Assembly: GCF_014145615.1 (NCBI RefSeq)
Contig: NZ_JACIVH010000069.1
Span: 62,001-126,000, forward strand
Direction: 5' to 3'
Length of the DNA: 64,000 bases
Source: Limosilactobacillus balticus
Lineage (GTDB): Bacteria; Bacillota; Bacilli; Lactobacillales; Lactobacillaceae
A program made the position numbers and the translations under genes. The notes under the pieces were generated by a model, which searched no databases, was not told the DNA's origin, and was given only the letters and a program-made list of their open reading frames with translations. Of the stretch, positions 47,502 through 56,365 are shown in pieces. Each line of letters opens with the position of its first letter. Position 1 is the first letter of the stretch.

Positions 47502-48287
47502 TTAATGATAAAGACTTGGTCGACGATCCTTAAACACCGGAATCGGTCCCCGAACCTGTGCTAACTGTGCTAGGTCAATTACTGCATAACTTACTTGTTC
47601 AACTTCTCCTGCATCATGGATAATACGGCCAAGCGGATCAATTACTAATGAATGGCCATTAAAACTATTCTCTAAATCTGTCCCAACACGATTGGCCGCA
47701 ACTACAAAGGCTTGATTTTCAATTGCCCGTGATTGAAGCATTATTTGCCATTGTTTAATCCGGTTGCTTGGCCATTCTGCTGGAAAATATAAGATGTCAG
47801 TTCCATAACGAGCAACTGTTCTAATCCATTCAGGAAAACGTAAATCATAACAAATAAAGCTTGCACTCGGAACTCCAGCTAATTTAAAATAATTTTCTTT
47901 GTGCCCAGCTTCTAGATATTGGTCTTCATTCATCAATCCAAATAAATGCACCTTATCGTAACTGCTAATTAGGTTTCCCTTTTGATCATAAACATAAGTA
48001 GTATTAAAAAAAGAATGTCCACGTCTCACCGCTACTGAACCGCCAACAATGTTAATTTGATTTTTTAGCGCTAACTCACTAAGGAATTGTTGCGTTTTTT
48101 GACCATTTTCATCTGCCACTTCTGATAATTGATCTAAGGCATAGCCAGTATTCCACATCTCTGGCAAGACAACGATATCTGTATGATGATTAGCAGCTTC
48201 TTCAATTGCTTGTTTAGCTTTTTGATAATTTTCAGCAGGATTTCCTAATTGAATATTAAGTTGAGCTAATGCAATTTTTCGTCTCAT
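47502..48287 (-). CDS. Carbon-nitrogen hydrolase, omega-amidase-like
   Basis: 261 aa from ATG 48287 with GGAGG 8 nt upstream; five residues longer frame ignored. The nitrilase triad is complete: Glu in VVLPEMWNTGY, Lys in SYDKVHLFG, Cys in SFICYDLRFPEW. The CYDLRFPEW type groups with YafV/Nit2 omega-amidases, which hydrolyse 2-oxosuccinamate or 2-oxoglutaramate. First gene of a three-gene operon preceded by a T-box. Confidence 0.87.
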   Translation of the reverse strand: MRRKIALAQLNIQLGNPAENYQKAKQAIEEAANHHTDIVVLPEMWNTGYALDQLSEVADENGQKTQQFLSELALKNQINIVGGSVAVRRGHSFFNTTYVYDQKGNLISSYDKVHLFGLMNEDQYLEAGHKENYFKLAGVPSASFICYDLRFPEWIRTVARYGTDILYFPAEWPSNRIKQWQIMLQSRAIENQAFVVAANRVGTDLENSFNGHSLVIDPLGRIIHDAGEVEQVSYAVIDLAQLAQVRGPIPVFKDRRPSLYH

Positions 48288-48302
48288 CACTTTCACCTCC
48301 AT

Positions 48303-48555
48303 AAAAAATACCCGTCCTTAACTTAAGTAAGGACGAGTATTTTCGTGGTGCCACCTTAATTTACTATCCACTCACATGAATAGCCTCAGGAAGTTCATAA
48401 TAAACTTCGATACTTGATAACGGATACCAGCCGACAAGCGCTTAGTTTTCCCTCACGCTTGTTGTATTTTTTAAGACCATCTTCAAAGCAACTTGTAATT
48501 TTCTTCCACCACCCGAAAACTCTCTTAATGCTAAATTACTTTTACTCTTCTTAAA
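48303..48555 (-). promoter_or_regulatory. T-box riboswitch of the amidase-aminotransferase-reductase operon
   Basis: Read on the minus strand. Stem I base TTTAAGA (48549-48555) pairs with TCTTAAA (48470-48476); the next helix is AAAGTAA/TTGCTTT. The specifier loop has AGTA on the 5' side and GAAGATGG (48477-48484) on the 3' side. AGAGAG and GGGTGGTGG apical motifs are present. T-box AAGGTGGCACCACG is at 48344-48357, then the terminator with arms AATACTCGTCCTTA/TAAGGACGGGTATT and TTTTTT (48303-48343). A promoter (TTGACA, 17 nt, TAGAAT) is at 48581-48609. Specifier read as GAT (Asp) or ATG (Met). Confidence 0.9.
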
Positions 48556-48580
48556 CGACTAATATTTAATTGTTGTCCGT

Positions 48581-48609
48581 ATTCTAATTTATTTCTAATC
48601 TTTTGTCAA
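48581..48609 (-). promoter_or_regulatory. Promoter of the T-box operon
   Basis: TTGACA (48604-48609), 17-nt spacer, TAGAAT (48581-48586) on the minus strand; near-consensus. Confidence 0.85.
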
Positions 48610-48643
48610 TCTATTTTTAATTAAGATTCAAAAATAATTAGTC

Positions 48644-48673
48644 TTGACAAAAGCTTAGTATTCCAATTAAAAT
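48644..48673 (+). promoter_or_regulatory. Promoter of the proBAC leader
   Basis: TTGACA (48644-48649), 18-nt spacer, TAAAAT (48668-48673). It is divergent from the T-box operon promoter, 35 bp away. Confidence 0.75.
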
Positions 48674-48679
48674 TTTAAT

Positions 48680-48857
48680 TGTAGATAAAAGTAGGTCAGC
48701 CCAGGAACGATAGTCGTCGACTGCAAGCTATCGCCAGTACCGAAGCCCTGCTACAACTTTAATATATTCTAATAATAAAATAATTTAAAAGTGTAAAGTG
48801 CGTCTTTAAACGAGAATGGTACCGCCATAATTGGTGTCTCGGTTAAAGGCGCTTTTT
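48680..48857 (+). promoter_or_regulatory. proBAC leader with T-box-like terminator but no recognisable Stem I
   Basis: A T-box-type sequence GAGAATGGTACCGCC (48812-48826) lies inside a terminator whose arms are GCGTCTTTAAACGAGA (48800-48815) and TCTCGGTTAAAGGCGC (48837-48852), then TTTTT. UGGU would pair with a tRNA ending ACCA, as tRNA-Pro does. Upstream, 48687-48760 folds as one hairpin (GTAG...CTAC; CGATAG/CTATCG) without the AG bulge or specifier layout of Stem I. Confidence 0.65.
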
Positions 48858-48877
48858 ATTTTTTGAAAGGATTCTCT

Positions 48878-49666
48878 ATGACTCATAAAATACAAAAAGT
48901 GGTTGTTAAGATTGGGACGAGTAGCCTTGTTCTCCCTAATGGAAAAATTAATTTACGAACAATCGACCAACTCTCATTTGTCCTTGCGACATTAAATAAT
49001 CAAGGATACCAACTTATTCTTGTTTCCTCGGGAGCAATTGGCGTTGGTCTTGCAAGTTTAGGATTAACAGATCGCCCTGCCGAAATCGAACAACAGCAAG
49101 CCTTAGCATCTATCGGCCAGGCTGCTTTAATGCGAATCTATTCGCAACGATTTTTAGATTATCAAACGCACGTTGCCCAACTTCTCCTTACCCGTGATGT
49201 GCTCACTTACCCTGTTAGTCGGCAACATACGCTTAATACAATTAATACTTTACTTCAGCAAAATGTAATTCCGATCGTTAATGAAAATGACCCAGTGTCA
49301 GTTGATGAGCTTGACCATTACACTACTTTCAGTGACAATGATGAACTCTCTTCCCAAGTCGCTATTGCCATTGACGCAGATGAACTAATCATTCTTTCGG
49401 ATATCGATGCCCTTTATGACAAAGACCCTCATAAATTTCCTGATGCGCAAATAATTAAAGAAGTACCAGTCCTAACGCCAGAAATAGAGAACGCCGCAAG
49501 CGGTAGTAGTACCAGGTTTGGAACAGGCGGAATGGTAACTAAATTACGGGCGGCTGCCACAATGATGCAAGCAGGCAAACAAATGATTTTATGCAATGGT
49601 CGTGATCCTAAAATTCTTTTTGATATTTTTAATGGTCATACTATTGGTACTCATTTTGGAAAATAG
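48878..49666 (+). CDS. proB: Glutamate 5-kinase, short form
   Basis: 262 aa from ATG 48878 with GAAAGGA upstream. Amino-acid kinase fold: VVKIGTSSLV, SSGAIGVGLA, NENDPVSVDE, SDIDALYDKDP, GTGGMVTKLRAA. The C-terminal PUA domain of many ProB proteins is absent, a common short form in lactobacilli. First step of proline synthesis. proB ends 11 bp before proA. Regulated by the T-box-like leader. Confidence 0.95.
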   Translation: MTHKIQKVVVKIGTSSLVLPNGKINLRTIDQLSFVLATLNNQGYQLILVSSGAIGVGLASLGLTDRPAEIEQQQALASIGQAALMRIYSQRFLDYQTHVAQLLLTRDVLTYPVSRQHTLNTINTLLQQNVIPIVNENDPVSVDELDHYTTFSDNDELSSQVAIAIDADELIILSDIDALYDKDPHKFPDAQIIKEVPVLTPEIENAASGSSTRFGTGGMVTKLRAAATMMQAGKQMILCNGRDPKILFDIFNGHTIGTHFGK

Positions 49667-49677
49667 GAGTGATGATA

Positions 49678-50922
49678 ATGAACCAAGAATTAATCGCAAT
49701 TGGAAAAAGAGCTCAAATTGCTGCGAACAAACTAGCTTTAATGAATACTGCCACCAAAAACAAGGCCTTGCTTCAATTGGCAAATGACCTAATTAAAAAT
49801 AAAAAACAAATTATCACTGCCAACCAACAAGATTTGGCAGCTGCTACCCAAATGCCAACTAAATTTACGGATCGGTTAATGGTCAATTCCCAACGCATTG
49901 AGGACATGGCTAACGGTCTCCGGACAATCGCTGACTTGCCCGATCCCACTTCCCAAATCGATAAGGGGTGGATTACCAAAGATGGGTTGCAAATTCTTCA
50001 ACGGCGCGTACCATTAGGGGTAATTGGCATTATCTTTGAAGCACGACCAAACGTAACTGTAGACGCGACCGGCCTCACATTTAAGAGTGGCAATGCGGTT
50101 ATTCTACGGGGCGGAAAGGAAGCTATCCAGACTAATACTGCCCTAGTAAAAATTCTTCGCGAATCATTACAAAAACAACATTTACCAATCGATGCGGTTC
50201 AACTTATTACCGACACTAGTCATGCAATTGCTGATGAAATGATGAATCTCACTGACTACATTAATGTCTTGATTCCACGAGGCGGCCGAGCCCTTATTCA
50301 GCGGGTTGTAACAACAGCCACGGTCCCTGTTATTGAAACCGGTGCAGGTAATTGCCACGTTTATATTGATAAGGATGCCGACCTAATAATGGCGACTAAT
50401 ATTGCTGTAAATGCAAAAGTACAACGACCTTCTGTATGCAATGCCGCCGAAAAACTACTTATCCACCGCGATATTGCCACTGAATTCCTTCCTGTCATCG
50501 CCAAAGCTTTAATGGCACATGGAGTCCAATTACGCGGTGACGAAATGGCTTGCCAACTAGTATCAACTATCCGCCCCGTTACTGATGAAGACTGGAAGAC
50601 AGAATATAATGATCTAATTATGGCCGTAAAAATTGTTGATTCCCTCGATGATGCAATTAACCATATTAATCACTACAGTACTCATCATTCAGAATCAATT
50701 ATTACAAAGAACATTACCCGGGGACGCTATTTCCAACAAGCTATTAATTCTGCTTGTGTTTACGTTAATGCCTCCACGCGATTTACTGACGGAGGAGAAT
50801 TTGGCTTTGGCGCTGAAATTGGTATCAGTACTCAAAAGCTTCACGCCCGGGGACCAATGGGATTACAACAATTAACAACAATCAAGTATGCAATTACCGG
50901 TGATGGGCAAGTCCGGAAATAA
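49678..50922 (+). CDS. proA: Gamma-glutamyl phosphate reductase
   Basis: 414 aa from ATG 49678, about 9 nt after AGGAG; earlier in-frame GTG and ATG codons are closer to that site. Aldehyde-dehydrogenase fold with FEARPNVTVDATGL, RGGKEAI and the catalytic Cys in QRPSVCNAAE. NADPH-dependent second step of proline synthesis. Confidence 0.97.
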   Translation: MNQELIAIGKRAQIAANKLALMNTATKNKALLQLANDLIKNKKQIITANQQDLAAATQMPTKFTDRLMVNSQRIEDMANGLRTIADLPDPTSQIDKGWITKDGLQILQRRVPLGVIGIIFEARPNVTVDATGLTFKSGNAVILRGGKEAIQTNTALVKILRESLQKQHLPIDAVQLITDTSHAIADEMMNLTDYINVLIPRGGRALIQRVVTTATVPVIETGAGNCHVYIDKDADLIMATNIAVNAKVQRPSVCNAAEKLLIHRDIATEFLPVIAKALMAHGVQLRGDEMACQLVSTIRPVTDEDWKTEYNDLIMAVKIVDSLDDAINHINHYSTHHSESIITKNITRGRYFQQAINSACVYVNASTRFTDGGEFGFGAEIGISTQKLHARGPMGLQQLTTIKYAITGDGQVRK

Positions 50923-50939
50923 TTTAGGAGGTTTTTTAG

Positions 50940-51713
50940 ATGAAAGTTACAATTATTGGTGTTGGAAATATGGGGACCGCAATTATGAAGGGATTAAACC
51001 ATACGCAGAATTTTACCCTCAGCGCGATGAATCCTGTTAATCCACGTGTTACTAGCCTCGCTGAGAAGCTCGAATTTAAACTCGTTAATACAAATAGTGA
51101 AGTAGTTAACCTTACACCCGAGATCGTAATTTTGACTACCCCGGCCCCTATTACAACCGCGGTCGCGGAAGAATTAGCCGTCCTTAACAACCACACTATT
51201 TTTATCTCTGCCGCTGCTGGAATTACTCATGCAGACTTAGCAAAAGTTCTTCCGAATAAAGAAATTGTTAATATCATTCCCAATACACCAGTTGAAGTTA
51301 ATGCCGGCACAATTGGTCTTGCCTTACCAACCGGAATTTCTGCTGAAGCAATTTCAAAAGTAATGACTGTTTTAAATAGTCTTGGTGATGTCATTGAAGT
51401 TCCAGAACGCCAACTAGATATAATTGGTGTTATCGGCGGCTGTGGCCCTGCATTTGTTGATGTGATGATGGACGCAATGAGCGATGCCGCCGTCAAGCAT
51501 GGTCTCGATCGCCAAACCGCCTATGAAGTTATTGCTAGTATGGTAAAAGGTACGGGAACACTAGCCTATGATAGCAAGCTTGCCCCGGCATTATTACGCG
51601 ATCAAGTAACGTCACCAGCGGGTACAACAATCAAGGGCGTGGAAGCATTGGAAAAAAATGGTTTCCGATACGCCTTGATGGATGCCGTTGACAAAGCAAA
51701 TGGCGAATCATAA
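50940..51713 (+). CDS. proC: Pyrroline-5-carboxylate reductase
   Basis: 257 aa. N-terminal Rossmann loop IGVGNMGTAIMKG and the C-terminal signature SPAGTTIKGVEALEKNGFR are intact. It reduces P5C to proline, last step of the proBAC pathway. AGGAGG lies 8 nt before the ATG, 17 bp after proA. Confidence 0.97.
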   Translation: MKVTIIGVGNMGTAIMKGLNHTQNFTLSAMNPVNPRVTSLAEKLEFKLVNTNSEVVNLTPEIVILTTPAPITTAVAEELAVLNNHTIFISAAAGITHADLAKVLPNKEIVNIIPNTPVEVNAGTIGLALPTGISAEAISKVMTVLNSLGDVIEVPERQLDIIGVIGGCGPAFVDVMMDAMSDAAVKHGLDRQTAYEVIASMVKGTGTLAYDSKLAPALLRDQVTSPAGTTIKGVEALEKNGFRYALMDAVDKANGES

Positions 51714-51768
51714 AACGCAAAAAAACTGCAGTTACGTTCATAAGAGACGAAGAGCGCAGTATAACAAT

Positions 51769-51804
51769 GGCCTCCAGTGTTCGGAAACACGAACACTAGA
51801 GGCC
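51769..51804 (-). terminator. Long hairpin between proC and tsaD
   Basis: GGCCTCCAGTGTTCG / CGAACACTAGAGGCC with a 6-nt loop. The single mismatch on the plus strand becomes a G-U pair in minus-strand RNA, so it is fully paired there. No clear T tract follows in either direction, so termination is likely but not certain. Confidence 0.5.
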
Positions 51805-51825
51805 ATGACTGTTTGGTTATGGTTA

Positions 51826-52857
51826 TTATTTATTCTGAATTCGATCAAACATCAATCCTGGTACTGCATTCAAGTCTAAGCCTGCTCGATCGCCATGTTT
51901 GTAGTTAACATAACCAGCGGCCCCAATCATTGCAGCATTGTCGCCACATAATTTCAATGGTGCTTGCAACATAGGGACATCAGGATGAAATTCCTTCATG
52001 TCATGATCTAAACGAGTACGGAGACCATGATTTGCAGCGACCCCACCAGCTAAAATCAGTTGTTTCACTGGGTAATCATCTAACGCCCGCATTGTTTTTT
52101 CAGCAAGCACGTCAATGACACTTTGTTGGAAACTGGCCGCAAGATCATATTTATCTAATTTTTCCCCACGTTGGTCTGCGTTATGAACAGTATTGATGAA
52201 GGCACTCTTCAACCCACTAAAGCTAAAGTCATAATTATCTTCTTTTTCCATTGCTCGTGGAAAATTAAAAGTATCTTTGCCTTTAGCTGCCCATTCATCA
52301 ATCGTTTTTCCTGCTGGGTAATTAACTCCCAACACACGACCAATCTTATCATAGGCTTCACCGGCAGCATCATCACGTGTTTCACCAATAATTTGGTATT
52401 CATGTTCTGATGGCATATAGACTAATTCTGTATGTCCACCGGAAACTAATAATGCCATTTGTGGATATTTAAACTCTCCAACATAGCGTGCGGCATAGAT
52501 ATGACCAGCCATATGATTAACCGGAACTAACGGAAGATTATGAGCCCATGCGATCGTCTTCGCTGCTGTTACTCCAATTAATAATGATCCGACTAATCCT
52601 GGACCATATGTTACCGCAACAGCATCTAGGTCATTATAGTCTACCTCTGCTTGCTCTAACGCTTCATTTGTACACTTGGTAATTTGTTCAATATGATGGC
52701 GACTAGCTACTTCTGGTACTACTCCACCAAAACGCTGATGACTATCGATTTGCGTTGCAACGATATTGGAAAGGATTTTAGTTCCATTTTCAATTACGGC
52801 AACACTTGTTTCATCACAGCTTGATTCAAACGCTAAAATTAATGTGCGTTCTGTCAT
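51826..52857 (-). CDS. tsaD: tRNA threonylcarbamoyladenosine transferase TsaD
   Basis: 343 aa. ASKHA fold with [10 protein letters not shown], metal-binding HMAGH and VSGGHTELV, and [14 protein letters not shown] near the end. With TsaB, TsaE and threonylcarbamoyl-AMP from TsaC it makes t6A37 in ANN-reading tRNAs. Third gene of tsaB-rimI-tsaD. Confidence 0.97.
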   Translation of the reverse strand: MTERTLILAFESSCDETSVAVIENGTKILSNIVATQIDSHQRFGGVVPEVASRHHIEQITKCTNEALEQAEVDYNDLDAVAVTYGPGLVGSLLIGVTAAKTIAWAHNLPLVPVNHMAGHIYAARYVGEFKYPQMALLVSGGHTELVYMPSEHEYQIIGETRDDAAGEAYDKIGRVLGVNYPAGKTIDEWAAKGKDTFNFPRAMEKEDNYDFSFSGLKSAFINTVHNADQRGEKLDKYDLAASFQQSVIDVLAEKTMRALDDYPVKQLILAGGVAANHGLRTRLDHDMKEFHPDVPMLQAPLKLCGDNAAMIGAAGYVNYKHGDRAGLDLNAVPGLMFDRIQNK

Positions 52858-52875
52858 AATAAAATACTTTCACCT

Positions 52876-53430
52876 CTACCTAAGTAAGTTTGCTTGCATA
52901 TCAACGGCATCTTCATGATTGTCTAAGTAATAACGTGGTTTAATATGCTGGTTACGAAAGCCTAAACTCTCATATAAGCGACGAGCTGATACATTATGCA
53001 CTCGTACTTCTAAACTCATCGAATGTAATTTTAAATGCCGGGCATAGTTTTTGGCAGTTGAAATAAGATACGTTCCAATCCCTTTATTTTGGTAACTTGG
53101 GGTAATCCCAATATTCGTAATATGCAAATCATAATGATACCAATCAATAGCCGTTCCCATAAACCCAACAATCTGCTGGTCATCCTCAATAACTAAATAT
53201 AGTCGATCACATGGCCGCTGTAGTTCAATGCGGAAAGCAGCATAACTCCATGGTGCTTTCCCATAGATTCTTTCTTCAATTTCGACTAAAGTTTGAATAT
53301 CTTGCTCTTTTGCCATCCGAACCACATACTGATGGCCGGATATCATTACTATTCGTCGAGTAAAATCAAGGATCGGTCGTTTAGCAGGATTGGTCGTATT
53401 AACAAACCATTCTTTAAACTTCTCGAACAT
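52876..53430 (-). CDS. rimI: Ribosomal-protein-alanine N-acetyltransferase RimI
   Basis: 184 aa from ATG 53430; the frame is open to 53550 inside tsaB. GNAT fold with acetyl-CoA loop QNKGIGTYL and EVRVHNVSARRLYESLGF. A 40-residue N-terminal extension (MFEKFKEWFVNTTNPAKRP) precedes the domain. In E. coli RimI acetylates S18. It overlaps the tsaB 3' end by 17 nt, so it is coupled. Confidence 0.88.
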   Translation of the reverse strand: MFEKFKEWFVNTTNPAKRPILDFTRRIVMISGHQYVVRMAKEQDIQTLVEIEERIYGKAPWSYAAFRIELQRPCDRLYLVIEDDQQIVGFMGTAIDWYHYDLHITNIGITPSYQNKGIGTYLISTAKNYARHLKLHSMSLEVRVHNVSARRLYESLGFRNQHIKPRYYLDNHEDAVDMQANLLR

Positions 53431-54139
53431 AATTCTTTCTTTTTTCTCCAGGATGAAGTTTTTGCCAATTAGCCTCTGCTTCAGTAATTCGTAAATAGTG
53501 TGGAACAAAGGGGGCAATCTCTTTAACCGGTTCCTTCGTTTCACCAGCAAGAGCTAATTGATACGTTGACGGAATGCTATAAGATCGTGGCAAAAGGGTC
53601 ACATTAGCTGGCAATTGATCATATTTGGCCTGAATCTTATCAGTCATATTACCCACTAAAACAACTTGTTGATCTAATTTTGCAAGCTGGTCAAGCAAAA
53701 CATCAATTCCTAAATGCTGATCTTCTATTTTAGTTATTAACTCGCCATTTTCCCACTGGTAAGCTCCAGCAAATACATTTCCTCGTCGTGCATCAAAGAA
53801 AGGAACAATAATTGCTGATGATGTTGGAACCACATTACGTGCTAACACTGCTAAACTTGATACGCCAACTAAGTCAATTTTTTCAGTATCAGCCAATACT
53901 TTAGCTGTTGTAACTGCAATCCGTACTCCCGTATAAGATCCTGGTCCCTGTGCAACCACTACTCGATCAATATCTGTTGGCTGCCACTGAACTAACTCAA
54001 ATAACTTACTAATTGCTGGCATTAAGTAAATACTATGATTGCGAACCATATTAAGGGTCGTCGTTGCCAACAATTGCTCATCTTCAACCAACGCTACGCT
54101 CATTGGGTGGTTGGATGTATCGATGGCTAGAATCTTCAT
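53414..54139 (-). CDS. tsaB: tRNA threonylcarbamoyladenosine biosynthesis protein TsaB
   Basis: 241 aa. N-terminal DTSNHPMSVALVED and VAQGPGSYTGVRIAVTTAK are the TsaB signatures. It is the non-catalytic ASKHA partner of TsaD. First of the tsaB-rimI-tsaD operon. Confidence 0.94.
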   Translation of the reverse strand: MKILAIDTSNHPMSVALVEDEQLLATTTLNMVRNHSIYLMPAISKLFELVQWQPTDIDRVVVAQGPGSYTGVRIAVTTAKVLADTEKIDLVGVSSLAVLARNVVPTSSAIIVPFFDARRGNVFAGAYQWENGELITKIEDQHLGIDVLLDQLAKLDQQVVLVGNMTDKIQAKYDQLPANVTLLPRSYSIPSTYQLALAGETKEPVKEIAPFVPHYLRITEAEANWQKLHPGEKRKNYVREV

Positions 54140-54225
54140 CTTTTATCAATCCTTTCAATCATCTTACATCTTATCACACTGGATCAGCTTTGACTTCTCT
54201 TTTAATTTCTTTTGTTTATTTACTA

Positions 54226-54270
54226 CAAAACAGGCCCCAGCAAAATTTTTACTGAGAGCCTGTTTATTAT
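54226..54270 (-). terminator. galE terminator
   Basis: Minus-strand AAACAGGCTCTCAG / CTGGGGCCTGTTT around a T-rich loop, then TTTGTAG. Confidence 0.65.
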
Positions 54271-54284
54271 TTTAAAACCGGTTA

Positions 54285-55280
54285 TTAGTCGCGATCATCA
54301 TAACCTTTTGGATGGGTTGAATGCCACTTCCAAGCAGTTGCAATAATATCGTGAACATCATCATATTTAGGACTCCATCCAAGAATATTACGCGCCTTAT
54401 CACTAGCAGCAACTAATGAATCTGGATCTCCTGGACGGCGTGGTGCCATTTTAGCTGGAATAGGTTCACCAGTTACTTCCCGCGCCGCTTCTAGCATTTG
54501 CTTATTAGAGAAACCAGTGGATGAACCAAGGTTAAAGGCATTACTCTTGTTACCTTCCTTAAGGTACTTAATAGCAAGAATATGAGCATCTGCTAAATCC
54601 ATAACATGAACATAATCACGAACATTAGTACCATCTGGTGTGTTGTAGTCATCCCCAAAGATACTTAGTTCATCCCGCTTGCCTTGCGCAACTTGAAGAA
54701 TAATTGGAACTAAGTGTGTTTCTGGACCATGGTCTTCACCGATCGTGCCATCAGGAGCAGCCCCAGCAACGTTGAAGTAACGGAGGGCAACAAATTTAAT
54801 ACCGTAAGCTTTATCAGCCCAAGCCATCATTTCTTCCATCATTAACTTACTCAAGCCATATGGGTTAATTGGCTTTTGTGGGTCCGTTTCCTTAATTGGC
54901 ATATGTTCTGGAACCCCATAAGTAGCAGCAGTTGAACTAAAGACAATATACTTAATATCATGATCATGCATCGCTTCAAGCAAAGTAATCATTCCACCAG
55001 TATTATTATCAAAGTACTTCAATGGCTTACTCATTGATTCCGGTACAATTGAGAAAGCAGCAAAGTGAACAACTGCAGTAATATCTTCATTGTCAAAAAT
55101 CTTATCTAAGAATTGACGATCACGAATATCGCCTTCGTAAAACTTAGCCTTGGGATTAATAGCATCCCGATGCCCCGTTGATAGGTTATCAGCAACTACT
55201 ACATCTTCACCATTTTCAATAAGATCTTTTACCATATGGGAACCGATATATCCGGCACCACCAGCAACTAAAATTGACAT
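54285..55280 (-). CDS. galE: UDP-glucose 4-epimerase
   Basis: 331 aa from ATG 55280, AGGAGG upstream; the frame is open to 55301. N-terminal [14 protein letters not shown], catalytic [11 protein letters not shown] (Tyr and Lys), and [12 protein letters not shown] near the end. Interconverts UDP-glucose and UDP-galactose. No galK or galT adjacent, so it may serve polysaccharide precursors as well as the Leloir pathway. Confidence 0.95.
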   Translation of the reverse strand: MSILVAGGAGYIGSHMVKDLIENGEDVVVADNLSTGHRDAINPKAKFYEGDIRDRQFLDKIFDNEDITAVVHFAAFSIVPESMSKPLKYFDNNTGGMITLLEAMHDHDIKYIVFSSTAATYGVPEHMPIKETDPQKPINPYGLSKLMMEEMMAWADKAYGIKFVALRYFNVAGAAPDGTIGEDHGPETHLVPIILQVAQGKRDELSIFGDDYNTPDGTNVRDYVHVMDLADAHILAIKYLKEGNKSNAFNLGSSTGFSNKQMLEAAREVTGEPIPAKMAPRRPGDPDSLVAASDKARNILGWSPKYDDVHDIIATAWKWHSTHPKGYDDRD

Positions 55281-55390
55281 CTTGTTTCCTCCTTGATCCA
55301 ACTAAAGCTTTCATAGTGATTGTAGCACAGTTTTACTGTTTCCAATTAGTAAAATTTAGTAAAAACAAGTAAAAGTTTTAGCGAATAATT

Positions 55391-56362
55391 TTATAGCGAG
55401 GATTCTAACCGATCAAAATTAATCTGCTGCTCAAGGTACTTAAATAATAAACCTTCTCTTAATCCACTATTACTAAAGCTAATCTCATTAATTGATAATT
55501 GCCGGACAAGAGAAATAAGCGGAAGCAGTCCTCCAACAATTACATCTGCTCGTACTTTCGTAATTCCACGGATTCCTGCTCGCGTCTGCCGATCCGCCTC
55601 TAATAACTGCCGCATAATCAAAAAAGCTTCTTCTGAACGCATTGTTAATCCGTGAACTGGCCTGACCTCATCTGGATTAAGAGCTTGTTGCCACCGATAT
55701 ACCTTTGCCAATGCACGGTTACATCCTCCTAATGCCACAATTTTTGTTTCCCGCATCCGATTTAGCCATAATTGTTGCGAGAGAACTTCATCAATTTTAA
55801 CCATGGCATCAAATAAATCAGCGGGATTAATCTGATCCTCAAGGTGGTAAGTTTGTGAAATGCTGACTGAGCCGATTGGAATACTAACCGTTTCTTCTGC
55901 TTCACCATTATTCACCGAGATCAATTCCATACTTGCTCCTCCAGTATCAACGATTATTCCCTTATCAATTGGAAGAGTCTGGTTAACTCCAACATAGTCA
56001 AGATATGCTTCTCGTTCCCCACTAATTACATGAATTTCAAAACCAGTTTCTTGCTGGACCTTTTCAATAAATTGCAGTTGGTTTTGTGCTTGACGAACGG
56101 CGGCAGTTGCAACCGCAATAATTGTCAGATCCTTATCTCGGTATCGGTCACAAATTGTTCGAAATTCTTTTAAGGCATTAATAGTCCGCTTTACAGGAGT
56201 TGCCTTCAGCATTTTTTCCGGCCCCATATTAGAGGCAAGGCGAACATACCTTTTTTCGTACTGAACCGTTTCAAAGCTCCCATTTTCTTGAATTTTTGTT
56301 ATTTTAAGCCGAACGGAATTTGAACCTAAATCAAGAATTGCCAAGTACTGCTCATTACTCAT
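55391..56362 (-). CDS. ppx: Exopolyphosphatase, Ppx/GppA family (catalytic copy)
   Basis: 323 aa. Actin-like fold with DLGSNSVRLKI at the N-terminus, VATAAVRQAQN, and DTGGASMELI, all retained catalytic phosphate-binding loops. It lacks the C-terminal HD-like domain found in long Ppx. It hydrolyses terminal phosphate from polyphosphate or (p)ppGpp. Starts 3 bp after ppk, so co-translated. Confidence 0.9.
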   Translation of the reverse strand: MSNEQYLAILDLGSNSVRLKITKIQENGSFETVQYEKRYVRLASNMGPEKMLKATPVKRTINALKEFRTICDRYRDKDLTIIAVATAAVRQAQNQLQFIEKVQQETGFEIHVISGEREAYLDYVGVNQTLPIDKGIIVDTGGASMELISVNNGEAEETVSIPIGSVSISQTYHLEDQINPADLFDAMVKIDEVLSQQLWLNRMRETKIVALGGCNRALAKVYRWQQALNPDEVRPVHGLTMRSEEAFLIMRQLLEADRQTRAGIRGITKVRADVIVGGLLPLISLVRQLSINEISFSNSGLREGLLFKYLEQQINFDRLESSL

Positions 56363-56365
56363 AAA

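Noticed and set aside
49589-49979. Small antisense ORFs in proB/proA
   Set aside because: Shadow frames; proB and proA are full length and conserved.
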